Below are positions 25,105 to 32,682 of a stretch of 41,855 nucleotides of DNA, in pieces (within the stretch, counting starts at the first letter, position 1; every line of letters begins with the position of its first letter). The notes below the pieces were generated by a model. It was not told where the DNA came from. It did not search any database and was given only the letters and a program-made list of their open reading frames with translations. Origin of the DNA: Clostridium sp. CAG:413 (lineage in GTDB: Bacteria; Bacillota; Clostridia; Oscillospirales; Acutalibacteraceae); assembly GCA_000431775.1 (NCBI GenBank), contig FR888206.1:37453-79307 (forward strand). The letters run 5' to 3'. A program made the position numbers and the translations under genes.

Positions 25105-25566
25105 ATGAAAAAAGCGGTAAGCATTCCTCTCGCCCTGATTCTGACCTTTGCAATATGCCTGTCGGCGAATGCGTGGGTCGAGGTGGTCGATTGCGGGAGT
25201 GTTGAGATCGGGGGTCTGCGTCCAATCAAGAACGGCTATCATCTGATGGACGTCGATGAGGAGAATTCTTTCGTCAGCGATGTCGTGAGGGGCTGCCCCG
25301 AGAGGGCAAAATCGGCGACCTTTGCTTATGTGATAAGCAATGACGAGCTTGTCGAGAGGCTTTATGTCACCGTCAGCGGCATATATTCTCAGGTCGGGAA
25401 TGACGCCGACATCACCTCGGCGAGCTGTGTTTGCCCGGCGGACGGCTTCGGCTACAGAGTCTCGGTCAACGGCAATATCTGCACGGTCTACCTGACCTTC
25501 GACGACGTTGAGGCGGGGGCGATTTCCTATAAGCTCGCAACCAACGGCAGCATTACAAAGATCTGA
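25105..25566 (+). CDS. Small secreted protein of unknown function
   Basis: A 153-residue protein that I do not recognise. A typical signal peptide (KKAVSIPLALILTFAICLSANA, cleavage before WVEVV) precedes about 130 residues rich in beta-strand pattern, with YVISNDELVERLYVTVSG and YRVSVNGNICTVYLTF; it contains four cysteines after the signal peptide, so disulfides are possible. No lipobox, LPXTG or repeats. GAGG is seven bases before the ATG at 25105; an ATG at 25099 abuts it. A second AGGAGG lies about 30 bases further upstream without a convincing frame. It has a near-consensus promoter and a strong terminator, so it is a single-gene unit that is probably well expressed. Confidence 0.7.
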   Translation: MKKAVSIPLALILTFAICLSANAWVEVVDCGSVEIGGLRPIKNGYHLMDVDEENSFVSDVVRGCPERAKSATFAYVISNDELVERLYVTVSGIYSQVGNDADITSASCVCPADGFGYRVSVNGNICTVYLTFDDVEAGAISYKLATNGSITKI

Positions 25567-25580
25567 CATCATATCACGGC

Positions 25581-25615
25581 GGCCGCTGCACTCAAGGGTG
25601 CGGCGGCCTTTTTAT
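25581..25615 (+). terminator. Intrinsic terminator after the small secreted protein gene
   Basis: GGCCGCTGCAC (25581-25591), loop TCAAGG, GTGCGGCGGCC (25598-25608) with one wobble, then TTTTTATATATTT. Confidence 0.9.
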
Positions 25616-25624
25616 ATATTTATA

Positions 25625-25653
25625 TTGCATTCGGCGGCTTTTCAGGTTATAAT
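25625..25653 (+). promoter_or_regulatory. Sigma-A promoter for the FemAB-ThuA-dUTPase operon
   Basis: -35 TTGCAT (25625-25630), 17-base spacer, -10 TATAAT (25648-25653, consensus). Confidence 0.8.
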
Positions 25654-25690
25654 ATCCTTGTATAATTTTCATCCGCAGAGGAGAATTGAT

Positions 25691-26722
25691 GTGAAAACTC
25701 AAATCGTAGATATAAATAATGCGGCGGAGCTGGATTCCTTCACCGCCGCGCACCCTAACGGTCACTTTCTCCAGACCTCGCTCTGGGGCAAGGTCAAAAA
25801 CGACTGGAAGTGGTTCGGCGTTATCTGCCGCAATGATTCGGGCGAGATAACGGGCACTTTAGGCGTGCTGCTCCGCAAAATATCGGGTCTGCCCTATCAT
25901 ATGATGTATGCGCCGCGCGGCCCCGTGTGCGATTTTGACGACGGCGAGACCTTCGCCGCCCTCATTGCCGCCGCCAAGGAGGAGGGCAAAAAGTATAACG
26001 CCTATGAGCTGAAGATCGACAAGGATGTGCCCGCCGACAACGAGGAATATAAGTCCATCGCCGTCTCCAACGGCTTCAGGCTCAAGGAGCGCACGATAAA
26101 TTTTGAGGATTTTCAGTGCCGCTACGTTATCCGCATCCATATCAACGGCAGGAGCGAGGACGAGGTGTTCGCCTCCTTCCACTCCGACCACCGCCGCAAG
26201 ATAAGGATAGCGCTCAAGAATAATGTCGAGATAAAAATCCACGGCAGCGAGAAGGCAGATGTATTCTATTCGCTGATGAAGGAGACCTGCGAGAGGGACG
26301 GCTTCGAGCTTCGCTCCGCCGCATATTTTGCAAGGATCCTCGACTGCTTCGGCGATAAGGCAAGGCTCTATATGGCTTATCACGACGGCAAGCCCATTGC
26401 AGGCGCGATCTCCGTCCTCTGGGGCGACAAGGTCTGGTATTTCTACGGCGCTTCCTCGAATTCGGACAGGAAGGTGATGCCGAACTATCTGCTCCAGTGG
26501 GAAATGATAAAATGGGCGATAGACAGCGGCTGCCGCATCTATGATTTCAGAGGCGTTGCGGGCGTTATCGACGAGAGCAACCCGCTCTTCGGCCTCTACC
26601 GCTTCAAGCATCGCTTCGGCGGAGATTATGTTGAATTTATGGGCGAGATGGATCTGATAATCAAGCCTGCGGCGGCAAAGATAGTCGCCGCATCGCAGCA
26701 AATAATCAAGAAATTAAGATAA
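25691..26722 (+). CDS. FemAB-family peptidyltransferase (lipid II bridge type)
   Basis: A 343-residue protein of the Fem family, which adds amino acids from aminoacyl-tRNA to the peptidoglycan stem peptide at the cytoplasmic face. It has two GNAT-like halves: the first with YHMMYAPRGPVCDFDD (about 70-85), the second with HSDHRRKIRIALKNNVEI, KPIAGAISVLWGDKVWYFYGASS and IYDFRGVAGVIDESNPLFGLYRFK (the signature YDFRG at about 283). The start is the GTG at 25691: AGAGGAG is seven bases upstream and the nearby ATG and TTG run into a stop. Longer upstream openings cross the previous terminator. First gene of the unit with thuA and dut. The amino acid added cannot be predicted. Confidence 0.88.
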   Translation: MKTQIVDINNAAELDSFTAAHPNGHFLQTSLWGKVKNDWKWFGVICRNDSGEITGTLGVLLRKISGLPYHMMYAPRGPVCDFDDGETFAALIAAAKEEGKKYNAYELKIDKDVPADNEEYKSIAVSNGFRLKERTINFEDFQCRYVIRIHINGRSEDEVFASFHSDHRRKIRIALKNNVEIKIHGSEKADVFYSLMKETCERDGFELRSAAYFARILDCFGDKARLYMAYHDGKPIAGAISVLWGDKVWYFYGASSNSDRKVMPNYLLQWEMIKWAIDSGCRIYDFRGVAGVIDESNPLFGLYRFKHRFGGDYVEFMGEMDLIIKPAAAKIVAASQQIIKKLR

Positions 26723-26733
26723 GGAGAATCAAG

Positions 26734-27471
26734 ATGATAAAAGTCACAGTTTGGAACGAATACCTGCATGAGAAGAGCAGCAACGAGGTCGCCGGCGTTT
26801 ATCCCGCAGGCATTCACGGCTGCATCAAGAATTTCCTCTCCACTCAGGAGGATATGACCGTGCGCACCGCCACGCTCTCGCAGCGCCATTGCGGTCTGCC
26901 CGACGAGGTGCTCGACGACACCGATGTGCTCATTTGGTGGGGTCACACGGCTCACGACAAGGTGCCTGACAAGCTCGTTGAGAAGATACATAAAAGGGTT
27001 ATCTCCGGCATGGGGCTTATTGTGCTCCATTCGGGTCACCATTCCAAGATATTCTGCTCGCTGATGGGCTCCTCCTGCAACCTCTGCTGGCGCGAGGGCG
27101 ACAGGGAGAGAATTTGGACGGTCAACCCCGCTCACCCGATAGCTCAGGGCATCCCCGCTTCGTTTGATATCCCCGTTGAGGAGATGTACGGCGAGAGATT
27201 TGACATCCCCGAGCCGGATCAGCTCGTGTTCCTCGGCTGGTTTGCGGGCGGCGAGGTGTTCCGCTCCGGCTGCTGCTGGCAGAGAGGTCTTGGCAATATC
27301 TTCTATTTCCAGCCCGGTCACGAATCCAACCCCACGTTCCACAACGAAAATGTTCAGCGCATTATCATCAACGCCGTGCGTTGGGCTGCGCCGAGGGTGA
27401 TAGTCGAGCCGGAATGCCCGCATGTGCCCGTCACGCCCGAGGACGCATATAAGGAGAAAAGCCTGAAATGA
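26734..27471 (+). CDS. ThuA-like domain protein (trehalose-utilisation / glutamine amidotransferase-like fold)
   Basis: A 245-residue protein whose whole length matches the ThuA domain. Features: KVTVWNEYLHEK at the N-terminus, VYPAGIHGCIKNFL, the strand VLIWWGHTAHDKV, SGMGLIVLHSGHHSKIF, then CWREGDRERIW, HPIAQGIP, EEMYGERFDIP and FYFQPGHESNPTFHNENVQ. ThuA proteins act in trehalose or sucrose oxidation in rhizobia together with a Gfo/Idh/MocA enzyme (ThuB); a member of that oxidoreductase family lies four kb upstream but in another unit. ATAAGGAG precedes the ATG. It overlaps dut by four bases (ATGA). Function here is unknown; many Clostridia carry uncharacterised homologues. Confidence 0.86.
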   Translation: MIKVTVWNEYLHEKSSNEVAGVYPAGIHGCIKNFLSTQEDMTVRTATLSQRHCGLPDEVLDDTDVLIWWGHTAHDKVPDKLVEKIHKRVISGMGLIVLHSGHHSKIFCSLMGSSCNLCWREGDRERIWTVNPAHPIAQGIPASFDIPVEEMYGERFDIPEPDQLVFLGWFAGGEVFRSGCCWQRGLGNIFYFQPGHESNPTFHNENVQRIIINAVRWAAPRVIVEPECPHVPVTPEDAYKEKSLK

Positions 27472-27914
27472 GTGAGATTTTTAAGGTAAGACGGCTTAGG
27501 GAGAGCGCAAAGCTCCCGTTCAGAGCCACCGAGGGCAGCGCTGGCATGGATCTCTATGCCTGCATTGATTCGCCCGTCACGCTCGGGGCGGGTGAGAAGG
27601 CCGTTATCCCCACCGGCATAGCCATTGAGCTGCCGAGCGCGGAGCTTGCGGCGTTTGTGTTCGCGAGGAGCGGTCTTGCGATAAAGCACGGTATAGGTCT
27701 GCTCAACGGAGTGGGCGTTATCGACAGCGACTACAGGGGCGAAATATGCGTGGGAGTTATCAATCAGCTCGCCGAGCCTTATACGATAGCCCCCGATGAG
27801 CGCATAGCGCAGCTCGTTATCATGCCCGTGTCGCTCATCAATCCTGTTGAGGCGCAGAGCCTTGACGACACCGCCAGAGGCGAGGGCGGCTTCGGCTCCA
27901 CAGGCAAGGCATGA
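27468..27914 (+). CDS. dut: Deoxyuridine 5'-triphosphate nucleotidohydrolase (dUTPase)
   Basis: Hydrolyses dUTP to dUMP and pyrophosphate, keeping uracil out of DNA and supplying thymidylate synthesis. The 148-residue trimeric type shows all five motifs: GSAGMDLYA (1), PTGIAIELP with FARSGLAIKHGI (2), GVGVIDSDYRGEI (3), DERIAQLVIMP (4) and the flexible C-terminal RGEGGFGSTG (5). Translation is coupled to the ThuA gene through an ATGA overlap. The pairing of a housekeeping dUTPase with FemAB and ThuA is not a conserved one that I know of. Confidence 0.95.
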   Translation: MSEIFKVRRLRESAKLPFRATEGSAGMDLYACIDSPVTLGAGEKAVIPTGIAIELPSAELAAFVFARSGLAIKHGIGLLNGVGVIDSDYRGEICVGVINQLAEPYTIAPDERIAQLVIMPVSLINPVEAQSLDDTARGEGGFGSTGKA

Positions 27915-27966
27915 TGCATAATATCTGAGGAAGTATAACGATTACATAACATGTAAGATTCGAGCG

Positions 27967-27990
27967 AGGCTCCTTCAAGAGAGAGCCTAA
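27967..27990. repeat. Isolated copy of palindromic repeat type B
   Basis: AGGCTC (27967-27972) pairs with GAGCCT (27983-27988). The stretch from 27969 matches 2341-2362 with three differences in 22 bases (GCTCCYTCAAGAGRGRGCC then TAA). It lies in the 110-base gap between dut and the next gene. Confidence 0.5.
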
Positions 27991-28024
27991 ATAACCGGCA
28001 ACATATTGCGAGGAGAATATACAA

Positions 28025-28336
28025 GTGGATAGGGTACTGAATTTCCTGCGGAAGATCCCGTTCGGGCTGCTTAGCGCGCTCTGCGTAATGTTTACATATC
28101 TGGTCGCGGGCACGATAGGTCTGCTCATCGTGCCGATGCTGCTGTGCATTTTCTGCGTGCTGCCGTTTGCGGTGCTCTTCGCCGTGCTCGATATCGTTAT
28201 CCGCAAGAAAAAGCTCGTTCCGATAATCTGCCTTGTTTTTGCTCTTTTCCCGATGCTCGGCGGGATTCTGATGGTCGGAACGATGGCGTATGATCTGATA
28301 TCGAGCGTCTTTGCCCGCTGGCAAGATTTGAGGTAA
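28025..28336 (+). CDS. Small integral membrane protein, unknown function
   Basis: A 103-residue protein with three likely membrane helices: about 13-33 (GLLSALCVMFTYLVAGTIGL), 34-60 (rich in Leu, Val and Phe, ending VLDIVIRKKK) and 64-90 (IICLVFALFPMLGGILMVG). I recognise no family. The start is a GTG at 28025 with GAGGAG eight bases before it; no in-frame ATG is well placed. Only two bases separate it from the secreted hydrolase gene, so the two are cotranscribed and translationally linked. Confidence 0.7.
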   Translation: MDRVLNFLRKIPFGLLSALCVMFTYLVAGTIGLLIVPMLLCIFCVLPFAVLFAVLDIVIRKKKLVPIICLVFALFPMLGGILMVGTMAYDLISSVFARWQDLR

Positions 28337-28338
28337 AA

Positions 28339-29259
28339 ATGAAAAGATTAATCAGCGTTTTATGCGTAATTACACTTTTGTTTTCGGCGTTTTCGGTCGT
28401 TTCCTTTGCGGGCGGCGACGAATTTAAGCCCTATGAGGACAGTCGATTTTTTGAATACGGCGACTATAGTATCCATTACCGTGTGCTGCCCGCCGAGGGC
28501 AAATTCAAGGGCAGAGTGATGATGCTGCACGGCTTCGTCTGCTCGACCTATTCGTGGCGGAATCTTGCTCCGCTGCTTGCGGAGGCGGGGTATGAAGTCG
28601 TCCTTGCCGACCTGCCGAGCTTCGGCTACAGCACCCGTGAGAGCGCCTCGGTCGCCTTTGTACCGAGGGAAACTCTGATAGCGGAGCTGATGAAAAGCAT
28701 CGCCCCCATTGAAGAATGGGTGATAGCGGGTCACTCAATGGGCGGCGGCGTGGCGGTCAATATCGCCGAGGAGCAGCCCGTCAAGGCGCTGCTGCTCTAT
28801 TGCCCCGCACCCCAGAGCGAGTTTCCCGAGGCGGTGCAGGGTCTTGTGACCTCACGTTTCACGGAGGGCGTGATGAATGCCTTTTTCAATTACGGCACCC
28901 GTCTCAGCCCGCTAGTGCGCCTTGTTATCTGGGCGGCGACCAACGATCTTGAGTTTGCGAAGAGCTACGATCTCTCGGGCGTGACCGCTCCCGTGCAGCA
29001 TGACGGCTTCGGCGCGGGGATGTGCGAGATGATGTATCGCGTGCGCCCCACAGATCTTGAGAATGTGGGCAAGATAGCCTGCCCCGTGCTGCTCTGTCAG
29101 GCGGATAAGGATATCGTTCTCACGCCCCGCATGAAGGAGCGGATGAATTCCGCTTTTCCGAATGCCGTTACATACGAGGTCAAGGGCGGCGGGCATCAGT
29201 GCATTGAGAACAGAGCCGCCGAGCTTGCTAAGGTCACTCTTGACTTCCTCGGCAATTAA
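28339..29259 (+). CDS. Secreted alpha/beta-fold hydrolase
   Basis: A 306-residue hydrolase with a signal peptide (KRLISVLCVITLLFSAFSVVSFA). Core motifs: MLHGFVCSTYSWRNLAP (oxyanion hole), DLPSFGYS, the nucleophile elbow AGHSMGGGVAV (Ser about 133), CQADKDIVLTP with the acid Asp and GGGHQCIEN with the His, so the triad is complete. It looks like the lipase/haloperoxidase-type superfamily; substrate unknown. It follows a small membrane protein by two bases. Its stop codon overlaps the stop of the convergent degV remnant (TTAA at 29256-29259), and there is no terminator between them. Confidence 0.82.
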   Translation: MKRLISVLCVITLLFSAFSVVSFAGGDEFKPYEDSRFFEYGDYSIHYRVLPAEGKFKGRVMMLHGFVCSTYSWRNLAPLLAEAGYEVVLADLPSFGYSTRESASVAFVPRETLIAELMKSIAPIEEWVIAGHSMGGGVAVNIAEEQPVKALLLYCPAPQSEFPEAVQGLVTSRFTEGVMNAFFNYGTRLSPLVRLVIWAATNDLEFAKSYDLSGVTAPVQHDGFGAGMCEMMYRVRPTDLENVGKIACPVLLCQADKDIVLTPRMKERMNSAFPNAVTYEVKGGGHQCIENRAAELAKVTLDFLGN

Positions 29260-29636
29260 TCGGCGATAAAGTGGATGCCGAGTGCGCCTTTAGCGCTGTG
29301 AAGCCCTATCATGCAGCCCTCGTCGGCGATTATTACCCGCTTGAATCCCGCGTCACGCAGCATATCCGCCACGACGGCAAGCTCGTCATCGGGAACGCAG
29401 GCGTGATAAATAAAAGCCGTCTCAAAGTCGATATTTTTGTATTTTTCAAGCTGTTCGCTTGCGTATTGCAGGCGGACGGCTTTTGATTTGCCCCGATATT
29501 TCTTTATGACCTCTATTTTGCCGTCGATCATGGCGGCGCAGGGCCTTATCGAGAGCAGCCCCGAGCCGAACACCGCCGCGGCCGAGCACCTGCCGCCCGC
29601 CCGCAGGAAGCTGATATTGTCGTGCAGGTAGCTCAC
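29256..29636 (-). pseudogene. DegV-family fatty-acid binding protein, C-terminal fragment of a frameshifted gene
   Basis: Second half of a DegV protein. The family block YLhrGGRisaa appears as SFLRAGGRCSAAAVFGSG, followed by LLSIRPCAAMIDGKIEVIKKYRG and the C-terminal IIADEGCMIGLHSAKGALGIHF. The frame differs from the N-terminal fragment because of a 29-base tandem duplication (29613-29670). The ATG at 29636 is inside the duplication and has no ribosome site, so separate translation is unlikely. Removing one copy gives one 280-residue protein of the usual DegV length. Confidence 0.82.
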
Positions 29637-29670
29637 CCGCAGATATTGTCGAGCAGGTAGCTCACCCGCA
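29613..29670 (-). repeat. 29-bp imperfect tandem duplication that breaks the degV frame
   Basis: Unit 1 (29613-29641) and unit 2 (29642-29670) differ only at unit position 11 (T against A). Each begins GATATTGTCG and ends GCTCACCCGCA. 29 is not a multiple of three; deleting one unit gives an 843-base open frame. Confidence 0.95.
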
Positions 29671-30127
29671 CCTTGCCGCGCAGCTTCTCAAGCTCGGTGT
29701 ATATCTCCTCTGCACTCGCCCCGCCGTCGCGCATTTTGCAGCCTTTTAGGGCGGGTAGAGCGATACCGCCGCCGAGGTTGTCCGTGTCGAGCACATAGAC
29801 GTCACCGAGCCTTGCCGAGGCAATTTTGGCGTTCCTGTGGGTCGACGAGAGCTTTGAGCAAAACGACAGGTGCACCACCGCCTTGCCTCGCTTGCAGAAT
29901 TCGCCGAAAAATTTGAGATATTCACCCGGCGACACCGCCGAGGTCTTGGGCAGGGCGCCCGTTTTGTCGAATTCGTCAAAGATATCCCGTGCGGTGATGT
30001 CTACGCCGTCCCGCAGCGCTTTGCCGCCCCTCACGATATACATCGGCATTACTTTTATGCCGAATTCCTCGGCAATATCGGCGGGGATATCCGCGGCGCT
30101 GTCAACGGTTATGACCGTTTCTTTCAT
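29633..30127 (-). pseudogene. DegV-family fatty-acid binding protein, N-terminal fragment
   Basis: First 164 codons of a DegV protein. DegV/FakB proteins bind a fatty acid and present it to a FakA kinase. Motifs: ITVDSAADIPADIAEEFGI, MPMYIVRGGKALRDGVDIT, LPKTSAVSPGEYLKFF with the fatty-acid binding TSxPS-like site (here TSAVSPG), VVHLSFCSKLSSTHRNA and VLDTDNLGGG. The frame ends at a TGA produced by the 29-base duplication, right before the YL-x-GGR block. It lies 55 bases downstream of spoIID. GGGAAGTGA is the probable ribosome site. No fakA partner is in the window. Could be a real mutation or an assembly artefact. Confidence 0.84.
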
Positions 30128-30182
30128 ATCGTCACTTCCCTGAATTTTATGGTTAGTCGATCACATAGAGTTTTCCCCGATA

Positions 30183-31166
30183 TCAGCCGATTATTTCCGC
30201 CCCCGGGTAATAATGGGCGAGTATCTCGCGCCACGAGCTGCCTTGCCTCGCCATATAGTCCGCCCCGTATTGGCTCATGCCGACCCCGTGCCCGTGGCCC
30301 TTGCAGGTGACGGCGAATTCGCTGCCCGAATGCGATATCTCGAATGTGGTGCTCTTGAGCGAGAACGCCGTGCGGAATTCGCTGCCGCCGAGCCTCTTGC
30401 CGCATATCTCAATGCTTGTGACATAGCCGCCGTCGTCGGACTCGATGTCGCCCACCCAGTCACCGCTTTCGCCGCTGATATCAATGCCCGCCGCCTTTGC
30501 GAGAGCGGAAAATTCTTCGTCGGTGAATTTTTTCTCGGATATATAGTCGGGCGAAAGCCTGTCACCGGGGCTTTCAACGCTTATCAGATAGGGAATATCG
30601 CTGCCCCAAAGTGCCTTTGCTGAGGCGGTCCTGCCGGAGCTTATCGAGTGATATGCCGTCAGCGCCGTTTCACCGTCATAGGCGAGATATACCCCGAGCA
30701 CCTCGTCCGCCGCCTCGCCCAGCTTGCGCTCGTATTCGTCGAAATTCTCCCCCCACAGCTTCTTGCGGGCGCTTTTGCCCAGATAGCCCTGATGAGTGCC
30801 GGGGTCGTCGGTGATATCCGCGCCTTTGAGGGCGGCGCTCCTGTTCTTTTTGTTCTGCTCGATGAGCCTTTTGGCATATGTATAGCTTGCGACCGCCTGC
30901 GCCCTCAGTGCCTCGGGGTGATAGTTCGCGGGCATCTCCGCAGCGACGCAGCCGAGGACATATTCGCGCATTTTGACCTTGCTCACGCTCTTGTCCGACG
31001 ATGCCATGACCGAGATGTAGCCCTTTGCGTCGTCGGGCTGAAGCTCGGCTGCCGCCGCGGCGGGCTTATCCTCCTGAGGTGCAGCCCTGCCCCCTCCGAG
31101 GGCGGCGGCAGGGCACACGAGCATTGCGACGGCGATCGTCAGGCAGAGAATCAGGCTGTTTTTCAT
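30183..31166 (-). CDS. spoIID: SpoIID/LytB-domain protein (stage II sporulation protein D type)
   Basis: Exported, membrane-anchored peptidoglycan lytic transglycosylase family, acting at the septum in engulfment. 327 residues: N-terminal hydrophobic segment (SLILCLTIAVAMLVCPAAAL), a low-complexity Ala/Pro/Glu stretch, then the SpoIID domain with MREYVLGCVAAEMPANYHPEALRAQAVASYTYAKR, the conserved YHSISSGRTASA, and the C-terminal GHGHGVGMSQYGADYMA. An in-frame start at 31211 lacks a site; AAAGGACAAGGA supports the ATG at 31166. Whether this is SpoIID itself or a vegetative paralogue cannot be decided; no spoIIR, spoIIQ or murA is next to it. Confidence 0.87.
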   Translation of the reverse strand: MKNSLILCLTIAVAMLVCPAAALGGGRAAPQEDKPAAAAAELQPDDAKGYISVMASSDKSVSKVKMREYVLGCVAAEMPANYHPEALRAQAVASYTYAKRLIEQNKKNRSAALKGADITDDPGTHQGYLGKSARKKLWGENFDEYERKLGEAADEVLGVYLAYDGETALTAYHSISSGRTASAKALWGSDIPYLISVESPGDRLSPDYISEKKFTDEEFSALAKAAGIDISGESGDWVGDIESDDGGYVTSIEICGKRLGGSEFRTAFSLKSTTFEISHSGSEFAVTCKGHGHGVGMSQYGADYMARQGSSWREILAHYYPGAEIIG

Positions 31167-31217
31167 TTTAGTCCTTGTCCTTTCTGTTTTATTTATTCGG
31201 CATCGGCGCAACCGCGC

Positions 31218-31247
31218 TTGACATTTTAATATACTCTGGTGTATAAT
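31218..31247 (+). promoter_or_regulatory. Full-consensus sigma-A promoter for citrate synthase
   Basis: -35 TTGACA (31218-31223) and -10 TATAAT (31242-31247), both exact consensus, with an 18-base spacer. Leader of about 50 bases. The strongest-looking promoter in the window. Confidence 0.88.
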
Positions 31248-31302
31248 AAAATCTAATTATAATGGAGATAGTATTCAAACTAAGCAAAGGAGGTATGCGA
31301 AT

Positions 31303-32667
31303 ATGTCTACCATCAACTCACAGGTATCCGCCGAGGACATTAAAGAATTATGCGATCAGATCCTCAAATATAACTACATAAACCCCGACGACTTCAACCG
31401 CTTCAACGTAAAGCGCGGCCTGCGTAACTCCGACGGCACGGGCGTTATGGCAGGTATATCCAGAGTCTGTTCCGTCGAGGGCTATTATATCAGCGACGGC
31501 GAACGCATACCCAAGGATGGCCGCCTCACCTTCAGAGGCATCAGCATGGAGGATATAGTCAGGGGCTGCATGGCGGAGAACCGCTTCGGCTTTGAGGAGA
31601 TAGTGTGGCTGCTGCTCTTCGGCTCGCTGCCCACTCAGAAACAGCTCAGCGCCTTTTGCAAGCTGCTCTCACGCTGCCGTGAGCTGCCCGATAATTTCGC
31701 CGAGGATATGATAATGAAGGCTCCCTCGCCCGATATCATGAATAAGCTGGCGCGCTCGGTGCTTGCGCTCTATTCATATGACGAGAATCCCGACGACACC
31801 TCGCTTGAGAATGTGCTGCGCCAGTGCATCAGCATAATCGCTCAGATCCCCGTGATAATGGTCTATGCCTATCAGGTCAAGCGCAGGCATTACTATAAAA
31901 AGAGCATGTATATCCACCCCATCAAGCCGGAGCATACCACCGCTCAGGCGGTGCTCGGCTCGATAAGAGCGGATAAGACCTTCACCGACGAGGAGGCAAA
32001 GCTGCTTGACACCTGCCTAATGGTCCATGCCGAGCACGGCGGCGGCAACAACTCGACTTTCGCCACAAGAGTGCTCACCTCGAGCGGCACGGATACCTAC
32101 TCGGCGATAGCTGCGGGTATCGGCGCTCTCAAGGGCCCGAAGCACGGCGGCGCCAACATCAAGGTGGCGCAGATGGTGGATTTCATCCGCAATGACGTGG
32201 CTGACATCAACGACGAGGGTCAGGTCGCGGATTACCTCAGGAAGATAATTCAGAAGGAGGGCGGCGACCGCTCCGGCCTCATCTACGGCATGGGTCACGC
32301 GGTCTATACCATATCCGACCCGAGAGCCAAGATACTCAGGGAGCAGGCGGGCAAATTTGCCGCAGGCACCGAGTTTGAGGAGGAATTCCACCTGCTCAAT
32401 AGTATTGAGAAGCTGACCCCCGCGATCTTCGCCGAATTCAAGGGCGAGAGGAAGAATATCTGCGCCAACGTCGACCTCTATTCGGGTCTTGTCTATAAAA
32501 TGCTGCGTATACCGCCCGACCTTTTCACCCCGATATTCACTGTCGCAAGGGTGGCGGGCTGGTCGGCTCACCGCATTGAGGAGCTGCTCACAGGCGGCAG
32601 GATAATCAGACCCGCATACAAGAATATCAACACCGCAGGGCTTTATGTCCCTATCACTGAAAGATAA
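31303..32667 (+). CDS. gltA: Citrate synthase
   Basis: Condenses oxaloacetate and acetyl-CoA to citrate. The 454 residues exceed the common 370-430 because of an N-terminal extension of about 60 residues, as in many Clostridia. Catalytic residues are present: His in MVHAEHGGGNNSTF (about 245), His in YGMGHAVYTISDPRA (about 332) and Asp in ANVDLYSGLVY (about 390). FRGISMEDIVRG and ARVAGWSAHRIEEL are also typical. CAAAGGAGG precedes the ATG. It is driven by a full-consensus promoter. No aconitase or isocitrate dehydrogenase is adjacent; in anaerobes it usually feeds glutamate synthesis. Confidence 0.95.
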   Translation: MSTINSQVSAEDIKELCDQILKYNYINPDDFNRFNVKRGLRNSDGTGVMAGISRVCSVEGYYISDGERIPKDGRLTFRGISMEDIVRGCMAENRFGFEEIVWLLLFGSLPTQKQLSAFCKLLSRCRELPDNFAEDMIMKAPSPDIMNKLARSVLALYSYDENPDDTSLENVLRQCISIIAQIPVIMVYAYQVKRRHYYKKSMYIHPIKPEHTTAQAVLGSIRADKTFTDEEAKLLDTCLMVHAEHGGGNNSTFATRVLTSSGTDTYSAIAAGIGALKGPKHGGANIKVAQMVDFIRNDVADINDEGQVADYLRKIIQKEGGDRSGLIYGMGHAVYTISDPRAKILREQAGKFAAGTEFEEEFHLLNSIEKLTPAIFAEFKGERKNICANVDLYSGLVYKMLRIPPDLFTPIFTVARVAGWSAHRIEELLTGGRIIRPAYKNINTAGLYVPITER

Positions 32668-32682
32668 AAGAAGGAATTTGTG

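Noticed and set aside
29613..29670. Two separate overlapping DegV genes
   Set aside because: Each fragment alone lacks half of the fold, and the second has no ribosome site; a single frame returns when one repeat unit is removed.
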